Below, in pieces: positions 22,829 to 37,600 of a stretch of 64,000 bases of DNA. This DNA is from Gordionus sp. m RMFG-2023 (lineage: Eukaryota > Nematomorpha > Gordioida > Chordodea > Parachordodidae): contig NC_088776.1 in NCBI RefSeq assembly GCF_954871325.1, positions 4,843,985 through 4,907,984 on the forward strand, given 5' to 3'. Each line of letters begins with the position of its first letter. Position 1 is the first letter of the stretch. A program made the position numbers and the translations under genes. Under the pieces are notes generated by a model. The model did not search any database, was not told where the DNA came from, and saw only the letters and a program-made list of their open reading frames with translations.

Positions 22829-23373
22829 ACCTTCATGGGCCGGGCTGTCCCGCAGGCCGGGTAACTAATATTATATTTTCTAGCGGGCCTGGATTTTTTT
22901 AAAATATTTTTAATGGGCTTGGGCCTAAAATTAATAAATTTAAATTATTTAATAGTTGATAATTTAAAGAAATATTGCCGTTTTTTTCTTCTAATAATAA
23001 ATTTCAATATTGTAAACAAAATGATTGCATAAATATATTTAAATACTGTTTATTTTCATCAGACCTGGCCTGAAAAATTAAATTTTTTTTTTTAAAATAC
23101 CCGGGCTGAATTTTTGAAAAAAAGATCCGGGCCAGGCAGAAATTTTTTTAATCTGGGCTGGGCAAATGGTACCTCTGCAGGTCTCTGATTTTCATTTTAA
23201 AAAAAAATTAAATTTTTGGATGTGGGGTTGGGAATATTTTTGAAACTTATCATGGGGTTGGGAATTTTTTTTAACCTTCGATATGGGCCGGGATGGGCTT
23301 GGGCCCAAAAAACTTTTTTTACAGCGAGCCTAGACCAGGCTTGGTCAAAAAATTAAGGCCCATGAAGGTCTCA
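22829..23373. mobile_element. GC-box repeat element with AGACCTTCATGGGCC termini
   Basis: AGACCTTCATGGGCC at 22829 is inverted as GGCCCATGAAGGTCT at the right edge. Inside are several GGGCCGGGC/CCCGGGC words and an internal end GTACCTCTGCAGGTCTCTGA, suggesting one copy nested in another. No coding capacity. Confidence 0.65.
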
Positions 23374-23993
23374 GCTCCAGAATACTTTTAGATAGTTGAA
23401 TAAAGTTATATCCATTACTTAAATTTTTTTAAAGTTATCTATTATTTTAAATTAAGTTTTTGGACAAATATTTTAAAAAAATATAATAAAATTAATTTTT
23501 TACAAATTTCCTAAATGCAGCAAAAATGGGTAATGGGTTTAAAGGCACTTAAATAATTTCTGAAATTATTTTTAGATATTGAATATAATAGTTAATAAAA
23601 TATTTTGTTTCACTTAGTGTATTATTTTGTAAGCACTTTCACAAATATATAAAACCAATGACTAGGGTTGTTAAATGACACATAAATATGAAAATTCTGC
23701 TCATAAAAGCAACAAAGGTCTAGTCATAATCTCGAAGCTAGCCATTTTTAAAAATAAGCTCAAAATGAGTCTTTTAACATTACCAGTGACAGTAAAGGGC
23801 AGCTATGGTTTGAGAAAACAACGATAAAAATCTTTTGATCAAGAAACTCATGGAACTAATACAATATATTGCTATAAATAAAAAAATAAATATACTTACT
23901 TTTTTTAAAACATTATATTTAAATAAATTTATAATTTACAAAGATATATATATGTATAAGGTATTGTTTACAATGTAAAATATATTAAATCAA

Positions 23994-24721
<728 letters not shown>

Positions 24722-25603
24722 TATTTCAATTTGTGACCGAACTATTTTGAGTTTTATAAAAATAAAAGAGACTATAATATATAGAGATTACCTATATTAT
24801 ATAAATAAAATTATAAGTTTATTAGATCATAGTTATTATAATAAATATCATTTATATTACCTATGTTTAACACGAAAGTAATAATTAAGTTTAATTATCT
24901 TTATAATGGTTTATAAGTTATCAAATATAGCTAATTCATGCACGCTTTAGCTATTATTTCATGTAAGAAGGTTTTAGTTGACTTTTCCTTATTTATATAT
25001 ATTGAAGCAGAAGGGTCGCTTTTTGTATGAAAAATGGCTGGTTCTATTTATATTATGAGGGATAGAGCAGAATGTAGGGTCTATTTTTATAATACTAAAA
25101 TAATTTAAGAAATAAATAGTTACTAAGTCTTCAAAGCGTGTTGAGCCAAGCTGCCTCTTAATGTATGATAGGATTTTATTATACGTAAAATTATTAAATT
25201 GTAACAATTAGGTAAATTAATTAATATTTGATAGTTTGCGGTATACCAATAATGATAATATTTGGTATCGTTTTTAAAGAATTATTTTTTGGTCTTTAAT
25301 CGATTCGATTATTTACATTGTCTAAATATTTGTGATGTATTAAAGCATTGATGTAATACGTACTATAATCTGTTACCATGACAAATAAATAAAATAAATA
25401 TAATGATATATTTCTACGTAGAGGATTTAATTATTAGTGTTATCTAATGATATCAACCAAACATTTTAGCAGATGCTTTATACTTTTTAATTTATAGAAT
25501 AATGACATTCATTCATATAAATACATATGCTTAAAAAATTGAATGCTAGGTTTTATAGCTTAATATACTTACGTGATTTATCGAAAAACAAGTAATATAT
25601 TTG
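24722..25603. promoter_or_regulatory. Divergent intergenic region between POLR2F and RCC1L
   Basis: The 882 bp gap separates the start codons of two housekeeping genes on opposite strands and must hold both promoters. No convincing TATA box, binding motif or repeat is seen. The region is AT-rich with short open frames of no apparent meaning. Confidence 0.45.
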
Positions 25604-28600
25604 ATGATTGTTTCAATATATGTTATCATTGGTGATAGAGAATCTATTATAAATTATAATAAGAATTTACTTGAAAATAACACCACTGAAAACGAAAGTT
25701 TAAATGTATCAGATCAACATGTATCAAAGCTAAGGACAAGAGCTTATATATGGGGTGGAGGGTATTATGGAGCCTTAGGTAACGAAAGATTATTGAGGCC
25801 CAAAGTTGGTAAAAATATTAGATATAGTGTCAAGGCTCCTATGCATCTTTATTTTGCTGATAAATATAAAGTAAACATAGACTTGGTATTTATAGTTAAA
25901 AAAAATTTGTTTAGATAAAAAATATAGCTTGTGGATATGGATACACAATGTTTGTATCAAATAAAAAGCTATATGGATGTGGTATAAATGTAAATTCTCA
26001 AATAGGCTTTCATGAAGCTAGAAAAAACTCAGGTTTATTTTAATGTTTATATTATTTATTATGAAAGTTATAAATTGTTGCAAATAACTTGGAATACTAA
26101 GATGCAAAAGAAAGCACTTATATAACATTTTAGATAACAATGATAACAGATACTGTTATTACCAACCAATAAGATTTTAGACAAAATAATATTTTGCTTA
26201 TGGTTGGGGGTAGAAAGGTTTGGACCTCTCTTTTCTAAATTTTGAGGTATAATATTATTTTTGCTAAGATCTTATTCAGGCTATTTTTAAAATGTATTTA
26301 ACAACACTAAACACAGAATACTGATATCATCCATATATGATAATGATACCAAAAAAATAATAGTGTAATATATTGAAAAGGCATAGATTTAACATCAAAT
26401 TGTTTTTAAAAATTATTTATCATCTCTAATTATTATTATATTTTAAATTTACAGTAAAAAAAGAGAAAAAGAAACTCTTTTTTATCAGCTTATATTCCAT
26501 GGGCAGTTATTCAAATCTATTCTGTTAACTAAAAGGACAAATAACATGTCTCCAAAACTTTATAATTTATTAAAAATAAAACTGTTTATATAAAGAAAAT
26601 ACATAACACTCATGAACATAAATCACCAAAATATAACATGCGAATACAGAATATATAGTATATATTTAATCATCTTTTAACTCATATAATTCCCGGTTAT
26701 AACATCTTCTCACATTTAACACTCTTCCTATGATGATGTCTACAATAAACTATTCTGTTCTCTGTTCTAACATTGTATTTTGCATAACCAATAGCTTCCT
26801 CTACCCCCCTTTCAATTGTCCATCTAAACTTTCCCTTGAACATTAACACATACCATTCTGAATTTATTCGTCTTAATAACGTACCACACCTTTTCATTTC
26901 CTTTTCCATTTAATGAATCCAACATTTGTAACTTATTTTTCTCACAAAATCCCTCCAGAGATACATCCTTATCATTCTTATTATCATTATGAAATAATTG
27001 ATATCCATTTTCACTCTCACCATAATACTTTTCTTTTCTTAGCCACTATTTCATTACTGCAGCCATTCTCTCAGCTTGACTGGAACTTGGGTGGTCTGAA
27101 GTCGTAAAAACTTGTTCGATACCAGGTATCTCAAAATGCCTTAAGCGCTACACTTGTAAATGCCGTTCCCCAACAGTTACTATCATCTTTACCATTCCAT
27201 TTCCAAAAAATTCCTTCAATCTTCCTAAACGATAACTGAAGTTAATCCCAAAACTTTAAGCAGTCAATCTATTTGGAAGAAAACATCTGTTATAAGAAAA
27301 TATTACTTCTTCCATTCGACCAGATGTATCCTTTCACGTGCCTGGGTTGTCTCCTTCCAATGGTGTCCCTTGCTCCTTCTCGGTAAATTGGACGATACAT
27401 TGCACGGTTTACGCTATCTACACACCTTTCTAATATTCTTCTGCATCGACTGCCGCCACACAAATTCTCCAGTCCATTGTTTCATTCTGCTTATCCGCAT
27501 GGAACATTCTGACTACTTTATCCCCGAGTTTTCGCGCTACTATGGTTAAATTACCCCTCATCAAATAATCATCTTTAATGGCTATCTCCAGTTCTGCCGC
27601 CTGTTATGGATATTCTTTCTTTTCCCAACTTTTCTCTCTCTCCCATTAAACATTGCTTAATTTTCTTCAACTCCTCATTCTTCTAGTGTGCTTTTGCTTT
27701 ATTTCCTGCCACGTCACTGGAACATGCCCGATAGATAATTTTCTAACTACTCCGTTATCATAATTATCCTTCATGTCCGTGACATCTTCATTGCATAATC
27801 TTGATGATGATAATAATTAATCTTTCCAGGTCCATAACGTACTTCCACATTGAAAATATTTCCGACCAACAGCAGCCACCGCTGGAATCTAGGATATCAA
27901 GGGCTCATAATCAGTATATAAATGTTGGATTCGTTAAAAGGAGTAAGAAATGAAAAGGCTGGGTACGTTAATGAAGTCGGAGGTGTATGTATTAATGTTC
28001 AAAGGAAAGTTTAAGTGTGCGATTGTAAGGGAGGGGGGGGGCTTGGAGGAATTAATTGGAAATGAAAAATTCAATGTTAGAATATAGAGTGGAATAGTTT
28101 TAGTTTATTGTAGGTATCGGGATCAATTGAGGCATAGGGAAGAGTGTTAAAGTTGGGAAGATGTTATAATCGGGGATTATATGAGTGAAATGATGACTAA
28201 ATAGATACTATATATTTTATCGATTTATATTCATGCATGAGTGTTAGGTATCTTTTTATACAAACAGTTTTGTTGTTATTTTTTTATTGCAACTTGGATA
28301 AAAGGAAAATTATTAAAAAAATTGTGATGTATAGACATGTTTCTATGAATATTATATTGAATAGAAGAACCTTTGTTTAAATAGTTGGCACATTTGAACT
28401 ATTGAAAAGCCCTTATTTCCAACTATTGAAAAACCCTTATTTCCTTTCTTATTCACTATTTTTCGTTTACTTCAAATTCGGTAATCCTTTATTTTTCTTT
28501 TATTTCCACACAAACAAATAAAATACAAAAAATACAAGATAAACTAATATCAAAAAAAAATCAATAATATAATCATCGTTTTTTTCGCGCTTTTATATAT

Positions 28601-31600
28601 TTTTCTTTTCACAATCTCATTGCTATTTATTTATTTATTTCCAGTCAATCAATTTTCTTTATTTATTTATTTAATCTTTTATTATTATCGATTCCTTATC
28701 ATTATTATAATTTGCCATTATACTTATTTCATTTGGAGCGTCGGATCAAGGTCTATTGCGATGATCCATGGAACGAGGAGAGAGGGGGAAGATGACCAAG
28801 AGCCAGCGCATCGTCAAAGGGAAGCCAGCGGGAATCAAATGGTGTGGCCAGTGGTAGACTTAACAAATGAAAATGAGGCCCCAAACGAGGTGGCGGTGGA
28901 AAATAATCTAACGCGGGGGAAGTTACAGAGGACACGGCGGCCGAACATATGGGGAATAGTCAAAGAGTGAGGAAGACCGAGGAATTACGGGATCTAGCGA
29001 CGGTCCTGGATGACTTTGAAGGCTTCGATAACGAGCTAGGTAGCTGGTTGGACGTAATGATAAATGATTCAGAGTGAGGCAACCTCTGGGAGGCGGATGC
29101 AGAGGTCGCCTCTTCTGATGGGTGGCATGTTAAGGTGGGAAGATATCACGACCAAAACCTCCAAATGAAATAAGTATAATGGCAAATTATACCAATGATA
29201 AGGAAAATAATAAAAGATTAAATAAATAAAGAAAATTGATTGACTGGAAATAAATAAATAGATAGCAATGAGATTGTGAAAAGAAAAATATATAAAAGCG
29301 CGAAATAAGAACGTGGAATATATGGTTTCCACGGAGGAAATTTTTATTTAATAATTTACGAAGTTTAATTACCATTTTTGAGTATTGGCCAACTTGTATC
29401 GGATAAAATTGAAAATATCAGTCGATACTTATAATGACATATGCTTAGTAACTTTATCGATGTATCTCTGAAATATTTATATATTTTATTTTTTTTTAAA
29501 GTATTTATCATGAAATTTATTTAAATTATAATATTATTACAATTAATGTTATCTTATAAAAAGCGAAAATTATATTTCGAAATATATCAAATAAATATAT
29601 ATGTTAGCGGCAATGAGTTATTTTTTTTCAACTTTAAATCATTTTTTGGGCGCGTTTTTAAAAATTTCAAAATCTGATTTTTACCTGAAATGTGTGCCGA
29701 CATTTCAAGTCCGTTTGATAGCGGCTCATACCTATGGAACCTACCTTATTGATTTCAGATAAATTTTCCCATGAATTTTTAAACTTAATATAATTTAATT
29801 TATATTAAATTTTGTATATTTTTTTATATAAATTATAAAACTTAATATAATTTATATTAAATTTTGTATATTTTATATAAATTTTAAAACTTAATATAAT
29901 TTATATTAAATTTTGTATATTTTTTTATATAAATTAATAAAACTTAATATAATTTATATTAAATTTTGTATATTTTTTATATAAATTATAAAACTTAATA
30001 TAATTTATATTAAATTTTGTATATTTTTTTATATAAATTATAAATAAAACTTAATATAATTTATATTAAATTTTGTATATTTTTTATATAAATTATAAAA
30101 CTTAATATAGTTTATATTAAATTTTGTATATTTTTTTATATAGATTATAAATGACTCGAAAATTAACTGTAAAATTATCTACAATTCCTAATATTAGGTA
30201 TTCTAAATATACTGGTATACATTTTCCTTAAAATCAAATTATTTTTTTAAATTTAAAAAAAAAATGCGCTTAAAAAAGTGATTTAAAAGGTTGAAAAAAA
30301 AATAACACATTGCCGCTAACATATAAATATTATGATGTGTTATGGGGATGGACAAAAAAAAATTTACTGGCGCGTTGATTATTATTTTATTTTAATAATT
30401 CAAGGAAAAGGTCTAAATTTTATATTGGAACCCGTGCCCATCATGATACCCTCCGACCGAATTATTAAAGCGGCAGCTGGACAAAATCATACCCTAGTTT
30501 TAACTTCGGACGGCGTTTTTTCTTTCGGTTGTAATCGATTCGGACAATGTGCTCGGGAGGTTATAACCGATGAGAACTATGAGTAAAATAAATTTATCTT
30601 TTTTAAACCGCGTTTTAATTATCAATCATTTTATTTTCCTTCTTACGCTACTCTACTACTAGAGGTCTGCGAATGCCTATTTTGAATAAATTCTGGCCGA
30701 ATAATAATTTTCCTTAAAAAAATATCCGGGCGGGCCTGAAAATGTGAAACCCGGGCCGAGCCTGCGAATTATATTTCTGCAAGTCTTTGATATACATAAT
30801 CCAAATACCAATTAATGTCAATAGCGTCATAGTAGAGGCTGGGAATCAATATTTTTTTTAAAAAATCCAAGATTAACGAAATATTGTATTGGTATTGGTT
30901 CTAAAAAATATTGGTATTGTAATGTAACTATATCTTGTTTTCGTGTTGATAGATTTGGTATTTATTGGTTATTGGTTTGAATTTATATTGACTTATTTGG
31001 TTTGGATTCATATTATTGATAAACAAAAGGTGTAAAAAATAGTGATAAATAAAATAAATGTATATATATCACAATGAAAAAGAATTATAAAAATATATTA
31101 CTGTCAATTTGCGTGAAAATACAGTACTTAAGATTGATAGGAAATTCAATAGCGTTTTTCTGTATGACCTATTATGGGTTATGCCTTCTTCAATTATAAT
31201 AACCAAATGAATAGATAATGTAATACTTTTTTTTCCATAATAACGGATCAGTCATGAACCAAGCAATAATTTGAAGGAAAAATTTTTCACTTAAAGAAAT
31301 TACATGTAAATAAGTGTATACCCGAAATTGAAAGAAATAAATAAAATATAGGGCTTACATATTGAATCTACGAATAAAAAAAATATTAAATTAATTTTAT
31401 ATATTTAATCTATTTTTTTTTCAACTAAATATTGGTAATGGTTTATATCGTTTTTTAAAAAACAATATTTCAAACCAATATGTTTTAGATAATTTTTGAT
31501 TGTTAATGGTTTTGTAAAATTAAGAAGAATATATTAGCATTGGTCCCATCCCAAACTCATAGTTACTTATTTCGATTTTGAGCCGATTTTTTAAAAACGG

Positions 31601-34600
31601 CTAACTCACTGTTTTAGCTAGAAAAAAAATATCGCCTAAGCTTCGAGATTCCTCTTTTATAAATCCAAACCTCTGTGCCATCTATGAGAGCAAAGATCTT
31701 CAGGTTTGCGTAATATTTTTCTGGATAAAGTATTAAGTTAGCCGTTCGTAAAAAATAGGCTTAAATCGAGCTTTAGGAACAAGTGAAAAATTTGTGGATA
31801 CAAGTACGATATTTTGTTCAGATCATAATTGTCGCAAGTTACTCGAAGATAAGATCTCTAATCTCTTACTTGTTTCTAGCTAATTTTTTTATTATATTTC
31901 TCCTCAGCTCAACCTTTGCTATATCTTCTTTGTGCTTTGTGTTGTTAAACGGCTCGATTTAAACCGATTTTTAAAAAACGGCTAACTCGATATTTTAGCC
32001 AGAAAAGTATGGTCCAATGCCTCGAGATTTCGTCTAATAGATGTTCACCAACCTTTGGTGCCACCTATGAGCAAAATCTTAAGGCATGCATAATAGTTTT
32101 CCTAATAAAATTATTGAGTTGAACGTTTGACAACACTACTCTAGCTTTGTATTTGGTTAGGGTCCGCCAGATCGTATGAACATTTATGAAAAAACGTCAA
32201 ATGACCTAAAATGGCCACAAATATATTTGAAGCGATTTTAATATTTGTATAATTTTGAAATGATGTAACAGATTAGACAAATAAATTAAAATATACTTTT
32301 TATTTTAAATAAAATTAAATATAAATGTAAATTGCTAAATGGTAATTAATATAGATTATATACAATTAATATTATAATAATTGTATATAAAATATATGAT
32401 CATATTTTATATTAATAATAGAAAAGAATATATTAAAAAATTTAATTAATTAAGATAATATATTATAAATTGCAGATAATTTACAATATTTTAGAAAACT
32501 CTTCTAGATCTATTAATATATAACAGACAGCATGATTATACTATAAATATATCTTTAAATCAGTGACGAAGCAAAATAAAAAAATGCTTATTTTTTTTAT
32601 TATATTTTTTTTCCTTACTTAATTAATGTTTAATAATTGTAATTATGTTATTGAAAATTTATTATGATTATCAGAGTTGTATAAAAAGTATATGCATCTA
32701 TATACTATTTCAAAGGTATCTGTTTATAGATACTTTTTAAGATACATTTTGATATACTTTTATTTAACGCCTTTTTATCTAAAAAATAAAAATATTTAGA
32801 TGCAAATTTTATGTTATATGTATGAGCATATAATTTAAATTAATATATATTATAAAAATATTAAGACTAATATAATAAAAAAATATATATATAATATTAA
32901 AACTCATATATAGAAATTTTTTTCCCATTATCTATAGATATCAGTTCAAGATTGTGAAGGATATTCTTATCATGCAAAGGAATTTATAAATCCTTGCTTA
33001 GACATGACGCCTATTAATTATAAACAATACCCAGAGTTGGGCAGGTCATCCGGAAAAAGAATCTAGATACAGATTCTTTGTGAAAAAATGAATCTTAGAT
33101 ATAGATACTAATATCTTTTTCAAAATATCAAAAAGATACAAGATAAAAGATACTTGTATCTTTTATACTTCTAAATTATCATTACCAATTAAATTAGAAT
33201 AGTTTGTAAAATACAGTTTTTATTATTTATTTGTGAAGAACATAACATTCATATAATAAGAATGAATATTTACAATAATTACTAAAATATCTAATGATGA
33301 GTTGATTATAATAATCAGGTATTTTAATATTAGTATTAGCCCATTCTTAGCATAGATGAAGGGAGACTAGTATTTTTAATGGGAGTTGAAATATTAATTT
33401 GCAAAAGAGTATTTAAAATAAATTCATTATTTTATAAGATAATCAAATTTTTCAAATATTTATAATTGGACTTTTGCCGTTTCGGCATACTTAACATTGT
33501 GCCAAAACTAAATAACCTTTCAATTGGAGCTGATGAAGGTATTTGCAGTATTATATTTATAAAAAATTTCCCATTATATTCAAATCATACTTATTAAAAA
33601 TTTCAAAAAGATACTGAGTACAAGATAAAAATATTTTTGACTTCGATTGAAAAAAAGTTATTAAAAAATTTAAAATCTAGCAATAACTATTATAATTCTG
33701 TGTTTGATCATTTTACTCAAAAACAAAAACGAATTATACTTATTTATATATTTTAATCTTTTTATGGTTTGACTAAAAATAAAAATTCTATTGCTTCCCT
33801 AGTAGTGAATTTGACGCTTCGTCACTGCTTTGAAACTATATAAATATTGAAGTTTATCATAAGTACTCTAAAATTTAAGTGGCACGCTTTTACCTGGTAA
33901 GAAAATTCAACTTATTTAAGAATGAACATAAAGTAGTAATAATAATTTTAGGGATTTATTTATTATTTATGTCATAAAAAATTTTAAATAAATATTAAAA
34001 ATAATATATTTCCATTGCGATTATTATAAGTTAACATATTAGTATAGCGCTATATAAATATGATTTAAAACATGGTATGGAAATTTATTAAAAATGGTTT
34101 AGTGCGTGTTAACTATATAAATAAAATGTCGATGACGAAACAATATGATAAGGTATATGTAAAAAAAAAAATTAAAAACTATAAATTTTGAAAATGACGT
34201 ATACCACCTCTGTCAAACCCGACTATAAATACTCGGATTAATAGTAATGTTATCCTTTATTGACAATATAAAACAATATAGTTAGACAATGGCAGAAAAA
34301 TTAGAGTGATTTGATTTTTTTGAATATAAAAATTTTGATATTTTTTCCAAATATTCTATAGGGGTAAAAAAACCTCCACAGTATAGTATTATATTTTCCT
34401 TAATTTTATCGTCTAATATACAATATTTTTTTTCTTCTTTCCGTAACCTTTCTGCCATCATCTAATTGGATTAATTTCAAGTCCATATCTTGTTCTATAA
34501 TTTTTATGGTGTCAATAAAGAGATAAATATTAGGATGCGAATAAGGAATGTATTCTCTTAATGAACGATGAAACCCTTCCACATGGTTAATTCGTCCTCA

Positions 34601-37600
34601 CGCCCCTAATATCAAATGTATTCCACATTTGATATTTAAATTTTGCATTAAAATTAATCCAAGTATTTTCAAAATAGTTTAAAAAATCATGTATTGAATT
34701 TATTCTAAAAACTTCAGCTTGTCGCCGAAGATCGTTAATTAAAAATTGCACATCCCTTTCTAACAAAAAAGGAATGGCCATTATAATTCGAAAAAATTTT
34801 TTTATTTCAATATTTTGTCTAAATAGTCGGGTTAGATGACTATCTTGAATGCGCCTAATAACGCACTGACAGAAGTGGAAATAACAGCCCTTAACTATAA
34901 TAGTGCGAAAAACAACTTTAAGGGCTAAGTATACGCCAATTTCAAAATCAATAGTGGCAAAACGGGGGGAAAAAAATAACCCTAAAGATAAACAATGATT
35001 TTTTAATAATAAAAACATATTTAAATAAGTATTTTTATATTTATCTGGCAATAAAATATATACACAAATAATTAAAGTATGATTAATTAAAATAGAGATA
35101 GTATAAAATTGTTTAAATAATTTAGGAGAGGCATTAAAAGTACCGTCTAAAAAAATTTTTTCAGCCAAACATAGGCGTGATAAAAGTTTATAAGTTGTAA
35201 AAATAAATATTTTATTATCTTCACTATTAAAAAATAAAAACTGTCTCCGTTCAATTGTTAATTTGTGTTCATCATGTAAAATAATACTGGAATTATTTAT
35301 AGGGATTGAAGGTCTAGTTGACTGAACAACTCGACCCATTATAGATTTCACCGCCAAAAATGTTGGCAAAGTCTTTGGATGATTTATACAATATAAATCT
35401 AATTTTCTTGTCCTCATGACTTTTTGATAAATTTTTAGAATACTCAAATGAGTATCTATATTTATTTGGTCTTTTAGAAGATTTATTGTTACAAGAAAGT
35501 GGTAATACTCCTCGTCATCGAGGTGGTTATGTGTTTGGGTCACAGTAAAATGTGACCCAAATTTACCCCTACCCTTACAAGTATTCTTTCGGCATTTGTA
35601 ATATAGGTCGCCGAAATCATGGCTGTATAAATAATTTGTTATAATATATCATTTTTTTGTTGTTTTTTGATGTTATAAAACTATATTGATTGTTTTGAAT
35701 GATAGCTATGTTTAAAAATGATATAAATATCTATAAGATACTATTTACTTGGACTATTGATAATTCTGTTATGGGCATCTATTTCTTCCATTACCTCTGG
35801 GTTCATAACTTTGTTAAAAAATTGATAGCACAAATATATAATTGAAATTTACTTGGACTATTTGTGATGTCCAAAACTTGTAGATTAAGAGCTTTAAAAA
35901 ATTATTGTAAATATATATATGATATTTTACTTTGGCATTCTGCAGTGCATACATTTGATGCTATAATATAAATACACATGATTCAGTAATTAAGTTTTTA
36001 ATTTTTTATACTTGGTGAAAATAATGATATATTTGTCTGTGTAGAGGCGTCCATTAATAGAGTATTGTCAGCTAAAATATATTTATATGAAATATTTAGC
36101 TATAAAAATCACTTTGTGTTGATATCGATATATATCTTTTCTTAGGGCAATCAGAGTCTTAAAGAAATAAAAATTTGAGCATATAAGATAATATAAATCA
36201 CAATTATTTACCTTGAACAGGGAGTTTCATAGATGGACCTTGAAAGTCAGAGGTTAGACTTAGAGAATCATCTAAATTGGAATATTAATTGGATAATATA
36301 TGTTAAAATATTTATACCTATAATTTGAGTATTTAAAATAATTTATAAATCACAATTATTTACCTTGAACAGGGAGTTTCATAGATGGACCTTGAAAGTC
36401 AGAGGTTAGACTTAGAGAATCATCTAAATTGGAATATTAATTGGATAATATATGGTAAAATATTTATAACTATTTACTTTGAATTGGCTTGCATGTTTCT
36501 AAATGTTTTACAGTGATACTAAATTCAGTATTACTAAATTTAGCTCTTCCTCCACATCTTCTTCTGCATGTGTAATATATAGCGTTCTTTCCATATTTAT
36601 GGAAGATATAATCATATCCTGCATAAATTATGCAATCTTTATTTTTACTAGTTTTCTAAAAAAATTAATTATTATATGAAAATTAAATAATATATACTTT
36701 AATTTCCAATTTTCTTATTGATAATTGTTGCGATTTAGCATTAATCTCTTGGATTTTCATAATTATTTTGGGAACAAACTACTTTGGGAACGAACTATTG
36801 CAAATTGGCTTTTTTTTGGGAACGAACTATTGCAATTACGACAAAAAACCTATTTCCTAAATTTTCATACGAATTAGAGGGACGATACCGTAGATACCAT
36901 TCAATTAATCACAGCCCGCTTAATATTATTATCTATGTTATGAGTCTCGGTGAAATTTGATTAGATAATTTCTTCTAAATCCAAAATGTGCTAATGAAGG
37001 GCTATGTGTATAGCAAATCGTAACAATCTATTTACTAAATAATATAGTATGTCAACAAAGCATCTTCTTTTATTTGTGATAATATAAATACAGTTATCAT
37101 TTTCGTTATCGGTCATTGGCGCCGGTCAAAAGTGAAAACATCGGTTAATACTGCCAACCAGTATCCAAATTTTACTGTATATTTTATTATTGATATCATT
37201 ATATTCATGTTTTTAATTACAATAAGTGGTTTGGTTATATCAATGATATATAATAATACCTAGATTCACGATGCATTCATTAAAAGTGTGCATCAATGAA
37301 AAAAAAGCTGAGGACGCCAATTGAAAATTTTAAACGAGAGGCCAATTTATTCCTATGCCCGGCGCAAACTTTATGAAAGAATTGCCCTGATCATCGAGGA
37401 AGCAGTTTTTAACATGAGAATAATTATTATATGGGTTACCAAAATGGCGGGCCCAGCTGATTTGCAAACGACGCTCAAGTGCATTATTACGAATGCAACG
37501 TTCGTCTAGGTATTATTATACGTCATCGGGTTATATACATATTATTTTTTGAACTTTTTTTTTTAATTACAATATAAAAATGTTGTTATTGAATAGGAAT

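Noticed and set aside
29069-29375. Two Phe/Tyr/Leu-rich minus-strand frames
   Set aside because: They run through the AT-rich arm of the inverted-repeat element and have no independent support.
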